From assembly GCF_002210105.1 (NCBI RefSeq), contig NZ_AQQU01000019.1:1-44783 (forward strand): 44,783 nt of DNA. The letters run 5' to 3'. Below, piece by piece: positions 40,321-44,783 of the stretch (position 1 is its first letter; each line of letters opens with the position of its first letter). Made by a program: the position numbers and the translations under genes. Under the pieces are notes generated by a model. It saw only the letters and a program-made list of their open reading frames with translations, ran no database searches and was not told the DNA's origin. This DNA is from Oceanicola sp. 22II-s10i. GTDB taxonomy: Bacteria; Pseudomonadota; Alphaproteobacteria; Rhodobacterales; Rhodobacteraceae.

Positions 40321-42320
40321 GCTTCACCCGCGTTCTGATCGCCAACCGGGGCGAGATTGCCCGGCGCATCCAGCGCGGGTGCCGCAAACTGGGGCTGGAA
40401 AGCGTAGCGGTGTTTTCGGACGCGGACCGCGACGCGCCCTTCGTGGCCGAGGCCGATCATGCCGTCTGCATCGGTGGGGCCGCCCCGTCAGACAGTTATT
40501 TGAACGTCGAGGCCATCCTTGAGGCCGCGCGGGCGACGGGCGCGGGTGCGGTGCACCCGGGATATGGTTTTCTGTCTGAGAATGCCGGTTTCGCGGCGGC
40601 GGTCGAGGCGGCGGGCCTTGTGTTCATCGGGCCGGAACCCGACGCTATCGCGCGGATGGGCTCCAAGATCGAGGCCAAGGCTGCCGCCGAAGCCGCAGGC
40701 GTGCCCGTCCTGCCCGGCTATCGCGGCGAGGATCAGTCCGACGCGCGCCTGCTACAAGAGGCCGAGGCGCTTGGCACCCCCTTTCTGGTCAAGGCCAGCG
40801 CCGGCGGCGGCGGACGCGGGATGCGGCTTGTCTCCGATCTGGGCGACGCACCCGAAGCGATTGCATCTGCCCGGGCCGAAGCGCAGAGCGCCTTCGGCGA
40901 TCCGGCGGTGTTCCTCGAACGCTATGCGCCCCGTGCCCGCCACGTCGAAGTGCAGGTTCTGGGCGACACTCACGGCACCGTGCTGCATCTGGGCGACCGC
41001 GATTGTTCACTGCAACGCAACCACCAAAAGCTGATCGAAGAAGCCCCCGCCGCCGATCTTCCCGAGGCTGTGCGCGACCGCATGCGTGCGGCAGCGGTGC
41101 GGTTGGCGCAGGCGATCGGCTATCGCTCCGCCGGGACGGTGGAATACCTCTATGACCCCGGGCGCGGTGAATACTACTTTCTGGAAATGAATACCCGGTT
41201 GCAGGTGGAACACCCCGTGACCGAGGCGATCACCGGCATCGATCTGGTCGAATGGCAGTTGCGCATCGCGCGGGGCGAGCCGCTGGCGCTGACGCAAGGC
41301 GATGTGCAGTTTGACGGGCACGCCATTGAAATCCGCATCGCCGCCGAAAACCCGGCCGAGAATTTTCACCCCGAAACGGGCGAGATCACCCTTTGGGCGC
41401 CGCCTGCGGATGTGCGGCTGGACACTGGGGTAGAGTGCGGTTCGGTCGTCGGCCACCACTACGATTCCATGATTGCGAAGCTGATCGTCCACGCGCCGGA
41501 TCGGACCGGGGCGATCCGCCGGGCGATCACCGCGATCGATGCTTTTGCCGTCGGCGGCGTCGGCCTGAACCTGGCCTATCAACGCGCGTTACTGGCACAC
41601 CCGGATTTTGCGGCGTTCCGTCACCATACCTCGTACCTGCCGGAGATGTTTCCAGGCGGCTGGACTGAATCGTCCGCTGATCCCCGGGACATGGCCTTTG
41701 CCGCGATGGCGCTGCATCTGCGTCTCGTGCCGGCGGGCGCGTCGCCCTGGGAAAGCCTAGGGTCATGGCGACTCACAGCCCCTGCGGGACAGTCCGGCGC
41801 GGCCTTCTATTGGGACACAACCAAAGACGAACCGATCCGCATGTACGGCTCCGGGTCGGGGTTGACTGCCATTCAACCGGACGGCCAGACCATCACGGTC
41901 GAGAGTGCCGCTTTAACAGGATGCCGTCTGAGCGGACGCATCGACGGGGTTCCGTTTTCGCGCATCGCTTACGTCGTGCGCGCGCCGAGTCACTGGCGAG
42001 TGCACCTGCAAACCCCTGCTGGAATGACCGCGACAGACCTGCGTACGCTGGAAGACCAGCATCTGCAACGTGCCACCGGCGGGTCTGGCGTCGCTGACCT
42101 GTTGTCCGCACCCATGCCCGGCGCCGTGGCCGAGGTGCGCGTCGCACTCGGCGACCGCGTCAAAGCCGGAGACACGCTGGTGGTGCTTGAGGCCATGAAG
42201 CTGTTGCAAAGCCTGCCCGCGCCGGTCGCGGGCGTGGTGACTGAAATCTATTGTGCACCCGGCGATACGGTCGCCGGGCACGCCCCACTTATCAAACTCG
42301 ATCCAGAGGAAAACACATGA
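40317..42320 (+). CDS. Acyl-CoA carboxylase alpha subunit (BC-BCCP fusion)
   Basis: A 667-residue fused alpha chain. LIANRGEIARRIQ, SAGGGGRGMRL, GDRDCSLQRNHQK and LEMNTRLQVEHPVTE belong to the BC part. A BT region follows, then a biotinyl domain with the acceptor Lys in LEAMKLLQ near residue 625. The start at 40317 overlaps the hydratase stop (ATGA) and has GGCGGGTGAA before it; an ATG at 40305 is an alternative. It is the partner of the CT at 37918. Confidence 0.93.
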   Translation: MSFTRVLIANRGEIARRIQRGCRKLGLESVAVFSDADRDAPFVAEADHAVCIGGAAPSDSYLNVEAILEAARATGAGAVHPGYGFLSENAGFAAAVEAAGLVFIGPEPDAIARMGSKIEAKAAAEAAGVPVLPGYRGEDQSDARLLQEAEALGTPFLVKASAGGGGRGMRLVSDLGDAPEAIASARAEAQSAFGDPAVFLERYAPRARHVEVQVLGDTHGTVLHLGDRDCSLQRNHQKLIEEAPAADLPEAVRDRMRAAAVRLAQAIGYRSAGTVEYLYDPGRGEYYFLEMNTRLQVEHPVTEAITGIDLVEWQLRIARGEPLALTQGDVQFDGHAIEIRIAAENPAENFHPETGEITLWAPPADVRLDTGVECGSVVGHHYDSMIAKLIVHAPDRTGAIRRAITAIDAFAVGGVGLNLAYQRALLAHPDFAAFRHHTSYLPEMFPGGWTESSADPRDMAFAAMALHLRLVPAGASPWESLGSWRLTAPAGQSGAAFYWDTTKDEPIRMYGSGSGLTAIQPDGQTITVESAALTGCRLSGRIDGVPFSRIAYVVRAPSHWRVHLQTPAGMTATDLRTLEDQHLQRATGGSGVADLLSAPMPGAVAEVRVALGDRVKAGDTLVVLEAMKLLQSLPAPVAGVVTEIYCAPGDTVAGHAPLIKLDPEENT

Positions 42321-43483
42321 CCAGACAAGACAGCATTACTCAGGTCACCGGCCCGTTCAACGAAGACCTCGAGATGATCCGCAACCAGTTGCGCCGGTTC
42401 ATTGAAGCCGAGGTGACCGCCAAGGCCGAGCCTTGGGAGGAGGAGGGCAAGGTACCCCGCGACGTGCTGCGCCGGATGGGTGATCTCGGCGTGCTGGGGA
42501 TGCGCTATGACGAACAGTATGGCGGCGCGGGGCTGGACGTGATGTCCAGCGTGGTTTTGGCCGAAGAGGTCGGGCGATCCACTTTCGGCGGGTTCTCGGC
42601 CACGGTTCTGGTCCACACCGACATGGCCTCGCCGCATCTGGAAAACGCCGGCACGCCCGAACAGAAGGCGCGCTGGATGCCGTCGATCGTCTCGGGCGAA
42701 ATGATCACCGCCGTTGCTGTGACCGAACCGGGCGCGGGCTCGGACGTGGCGGGCATGCGCTCCCGCGCGGTGCGGGACGGGTCGGATTGGGTGCTGAACG
42801 GCACCAAGATGTTCATCACCAACGGCGTGCATGGCGATCTCTACTTTGTCGGTGCCAAGACCGATCCGGATGCCAAGGGGTCGCGCGGGATCACCATATT
42901 TGCGGTCGAAAAAGGCACGCCGGGCTTTTCGGTCGGACGGGCGTTGAACAAGACCGGCTGGCTGTGCTCGGACACTGCCGAACTGATCTTCGAAGATGTC
43001 CGTATCCCGGCCGAAAACGTCTTGGGCGAGGTCAACCGCGGTTTCTATTCGGTAATGAAGAACTTCCAGAACGAACGCATTGTGCTGGGTGCGATGGCCT
43101 GTGCCGAAGCGCAAACCGCGCTGGACATGACCGTGGATTATGTCAAGCAGCGCAGGGCCTTTGGCGGCGTTCTGTGGGACAAGCAGGCCGTGCGCCAACG
43201 GCTGGCCGACTGTCAGACGCGGATCGCGGCAGGACGTCAGCTGGTCTATCACGCCGCCGGTCTGGATGCCGCGGGCGGTGACTGCGTGAAAGAGGTCTCG
43301 ATGGTCAAAGCCTATTGCGGCGAACTGGTGAACAGCGTGCTTTATGACTGCGTCCAGTTTCACGGCGGTATGGGTTATATGCGCGAAACACCGGTGGAAC
43401 GCATGTCACGCGATGCCCGTGTGCAGGCCATCGGCGGCGGGGCGAGCGAAGTCATGTTGGAAGAAGTCGCCAAGCGCATGTGA
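42317..43483 (+). CDS. Acyl-CoA dehydrogenase, citronellyl-CoA dehydrogenase (AtuD)-like
   Basis: A 388-residue acyl-CoA dehydrogenase. VTEPGAGSDVAGM is the flavin motif. NERIVLGAMA carries a Glu at the IVD/long-chain catalytic position. The medium-chain Glu position reads IGGGASEVM, without Glu. It overlaps the BC-BCCP stop by 4 nt (ATGA). In the Atu set a dehydrogenase makes the 3-methyl-2-enoyl-CoA that the carboxylase uses; the gene order here (CT, hydratase, BC-BCCP, dehydrogenase) supports that role. The link to AtuD itself is by context. Confidence 0.9.
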   Translation: MTRQDSITQVTGPFNEDLEMIRNQLRRFIEAEVTAKAEPWEEEGKVPRDVLRRMGDLGVLGMRYDEQYGGAGLDVMSSVVLAEEVGRSTFGGFSATVLVHTDMASPHLENAGTPEQKARWMPSIVSGEMITAVAVTEPGAGSDVAGMRSRAVRDGSDWVLNGTKMFITNGVHGDLYFVGAKTDPDAKGSRGITIFAVEKGTPGFSVGRALNKTGWLCSDTAELIFEDVRIPAENVLGEVNRGFYSVMKNFQNERIVLGAMACAEAQTALDMTVDYVKQRRAFGGVLWDKQAVRQRLADCQTRIAAGRQLVYHAAGLDAAGGDCVKEVSMVKAYCGELVNSVLYDCVQFHGGMGYMRETPVERMSRDARVQAIGGGASEVMLEEVAKRM

Positions 43484-43531
43484 GCTTACTATCCAAAAAA
43501 TTAACAATCTACAGAAACAAGGACGAAAAAG

Positions 43532-44098
43532 ATGAATCTGGAAACCACTCAAAGCCAAACACTCGCAAAACTTACCCAAGAGATCTCGATAATTCTCGTC
43601 GGCACAATTCTTCTGACACTATCCGCCAAAATCGTGGTGCCGTTCTACCCGGTTCCCATGTCTACACAAACCCTGGTTGTCTTGGGTCTGGGCCTTTTCC
43701 TGGGGCCGGTGCGCAGTAGTCTTGTTGTTGTGACATACCTTTTTGAAGGTCTGCTTGGCCTGCCGGTCTTCGCAGGCACGCCTCCGGCTCTGGCCGGACC
43801 GGCGTATATTGCGGGTCCCACAGGCGGATACTTGGTAGGCTTCGCACTTGCGGCGGCCGCCGCCGGGTGGATTGTTCAAGCACTGCAAGGACTTCGGCCT
43901 GCGTTCAGAGCATCTGTCGCGGTCTTTTTGGGTTCGATAGTCATGTATTGCGCAGGGCTGCTCTGGTTGGGTGGCTTTGTCGGCTATGGCGAAAAGTTGC
44001 TGAACGCCGGTCTTTACCCGTTCCTTCTCGGGGATCTGACGAAGGCGACAATTGCTGTAGTTCTGTATACTGCTTACCATAATCGCCGCGCTGTGTGA
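43532..44098 (+). CDS. bioY: Biotin transporter BioY (ECF S component)
   Basis: A 188-residue membrane protein with about six hydrophobic segments. YPVPMSTQTLVVL and LGLPVFAG, then GPTGGYLVGFALAA, are BioY signatures for biotin binding. AAGGA lies 8 nt before the ATG. It starts 48 nt after the dehydrogenase with no strong terminator between, so it is probably the last gene of the carboxylase operon. No energising EcfA/EcfT genes are visible; solitary BioY is known to work in some bacteria or may share a module elsewhere. No BioR-like box was found in its short leader. Confidence 0.92.
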   Translation: MNLETTQSQTLAKLTQEISIILVGTILLTLSAKIVVPFYPVPMSTQTLVVLGLGLFLGPVRSSLVVVTYLFEGLLGLPVFAGTPPALAGPAYIAGPTGGYLVGFALAAAAAGWIVQALQGLRPAFRASVAVFLGSIVMYCAGLLWLGGFVGYGEKLLNAGLYPFLLGDLTKATIAVVLYTAYHNRRAV

Positions 44099-44114
44099 CT
44101 GCCAGCCCAAGACT

Positions 44115-44139
44115 GTATCAGACTGTTTCAGTCTCATAC
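44115..44139 (+). terminator. Hairpin after bioY
   Basis: GTAT-C-AGACTG pairs with CAGTCT-C-ATAC around a TTT loop (10 pairs, one C-C mismatch), 16 nt after the bioY stop. A likely transcription end for the 37-44 kb operon. Confidence 0.5.
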
Positions 44140-44166
44140 GGGCCTGGTCCAATGTAAGTTGAAATA

Positions 44167-44196
44167 GTCCGATGCCGGATTTGACAGGCATCGGAC
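44167..44196. terminator. Second hairpin between bioY and the next gene
   Basis: GTCCGATGCC and GGCATCGGAC form a perfect 10-bp stem with a 10-nt loop. It may be a second terminator or a structured leader of the following gene; there is no U-run. Confidence 0.45.
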
Positions 44197-44284
44197 GCCA
44201 GCCTGAGGTTTCCGGCGCCATGCGAGAGCAATGCGCAAAACTGTGCGAACCAAATTGTTCGCAATCAATACCTGGTCGCACACA

Positions 44285-44783
44285 ATGAAAAGAAGCAGCA
44301 TGTTTTTCTCAGAGCCGGAGCCTTGCCGCGCGAAGGGAGTCGAATTGGCCCCTGGAATTCTGAGGATCGTCGCGAACAATCCCGGAAAGATGACCTACCA
44401 CGGGACAAATAGCTACATCATTGATACGCCTGATGGTCGGTTCATAATCGACCCCGGCCCAGCAGAAGACAGTACACATTTCGGGGCAATCATCGAAAAT
44501 TTGGGGGCCAAACCATCTGGGATTCTGCTCACACACCACCATTCTGATCATTTTGGAGTCGTCCCAGCCCTGCGAGCACGGACAGACGCACCTGTTTATG
44601 CCTCACGGGCATTCCCTGACGATGCATTTCGACCTGACCGGTTTCTGGAGGACGGACAGGTCATTGCCGGTCTTACCGTCCTGCACACACCTGGTCACGC
44701 GAGCGACCACCTTTGTTTCGCGAGACCTGACGGAGTGCTCTTCACGGGCGACCACGTTATGAGTTGGAACAGTTCGATCGTCA
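44285..44783 (+). CDS. Metallo-beta-lactamase-fold hydrolase, cut by window edge
   Basis: The first 166 residues are visible. GTNSYIIDTPDGRFIIDPG is the first strand pair; HHHSDH (residues 84-89) is the zinc site H-x-H-x-D-H; TPGHASDH (135-142) and FTGDHVM (153-159) give the third His and the bridging Asp. It belongs to the broad LACTB2/hydrolase group; the substrate is unknown. ATG at 44285 is chosen; one at 44300 in the same frame is possible, and neither has a strong ribosome site. It is separated from the bioY operon by two hairpins, so it is probably a separate unit. Confidence 0.85.
   Translation, partial: MKRSSMFFSEPEPCRAKGVELAPGILRIVANNPGKMTYHGTNSYIIDTPDGRFIIDPGPAEDSTHFGAIIENLGAKPSGILLTHHHSDHFGVVPALRARTDAPVYASRAFPDDAFRPDRFLEDGQVIAGLTVLHTPGHASDHLCFARPDGVLFTGDHVMSWNSSIV

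Noticed and set aside
43484..43531. Possible BioR box or biotin riboswitch before bioY
   Set aside because: The 48-nt gap has no TTATAGATAA-type palindrome and is too short for a riboswitch.
44099..44284. Integron attC-like or mobile element from the hairpins after bioY
   Set aside because: The stems lack attC core sites and no integrase or target duplication is visible; terminators are simpler.

Overview
The window is GC-rich DNA dense with acyl-CoA catabolic genes, very probably from the chromosome or a large plasmid of an alphaproteobacterium of the Rhodobacterales/Roseobacter type. That placement rests on codon usage, gene style, and the mix of an AtuA protein, MCC/GCC-type carboxylases and IVD-type acyl-CoA dehydrogenases; it is an inference and no marker gene is present. 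There are no rRNAs, tRNAs, CRISPR arrays or intact insertion sequences.

Layout. (A) 1-9751, minus strand: an eight-gene operon, read right to left as AliB-like acyl-CoA dehydrogenase, crotonase, second acyl-CoA dehydrogenase, PaaK-type CoA ligase, carboxyltransferase, biotin carboxylase-BCCP, HMG-CoA-lyase-like protein and SDR (cut by the window edge). A divergent plus-strand pair follows at 9845-13425 (FadH/OYE-type reductase and acyl-CoA ligase). (B) 13426-16443: a non-catabolic patch with a gene-poor stretch, GST-DoxX with a divergent MarR regulator, a broken tag gene and a possible wrbA scar. (C) 16444-21293, minus: BadH-like SDR, acyl-CoA synthetase, NmrA-like protein, AraC regulator and PaaI thioesterase. 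(D) 21385-22785: a TetR-TetR fusion protein. (E) 22767-27752, minus: two tandem IVD-type acyl-CoA dehydrogenases, a DECR-like SDR, a crotonase and two hotdog thioesterases. (F) 27886-34087, plus: glutaconyl-CoA-hydratase-like crotonase, AtuA and a carboxylase split into three polypeptides (BC, BCCP, CT). (G) paaY-like gene (minus) and thiolase-SDR (plus), 34199-37103. (H) 37284-44098, plus: single TetR, CT, hydratase, BC-BCCP, acyl-CoA dehydrogenase and the biotin transporter bioY. A partial metallo-beta-lactamase-fold gene runs off the right edge.

How it works together. The chemistry resembles the Atu/Liu route: activation to CoA ester, alpha-beta dehydrogenation, biotin-dependent gamma-carboxylation of a 3-methyl-branched enoyl-CoA, hydration, and HMG-type retro-aldol cleavage. 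Ring-type (AliB/BadH-like) and ordinary beta-oxidation enzymes accompany it. There are three complete carboxylases, two hydratases of the AtuE/LiuC type and one lyase. The proposed substrate class is a branched or alicyclic isoprenoid acid (inference). Six near-identical palindromes of the form CTAAC-N4-GTTAG lie inside the promoters of the catabolic operons and of both TetR genes. This indicates one regulon spanning most of the window, controlled by the fused and/or the single TetR protein.
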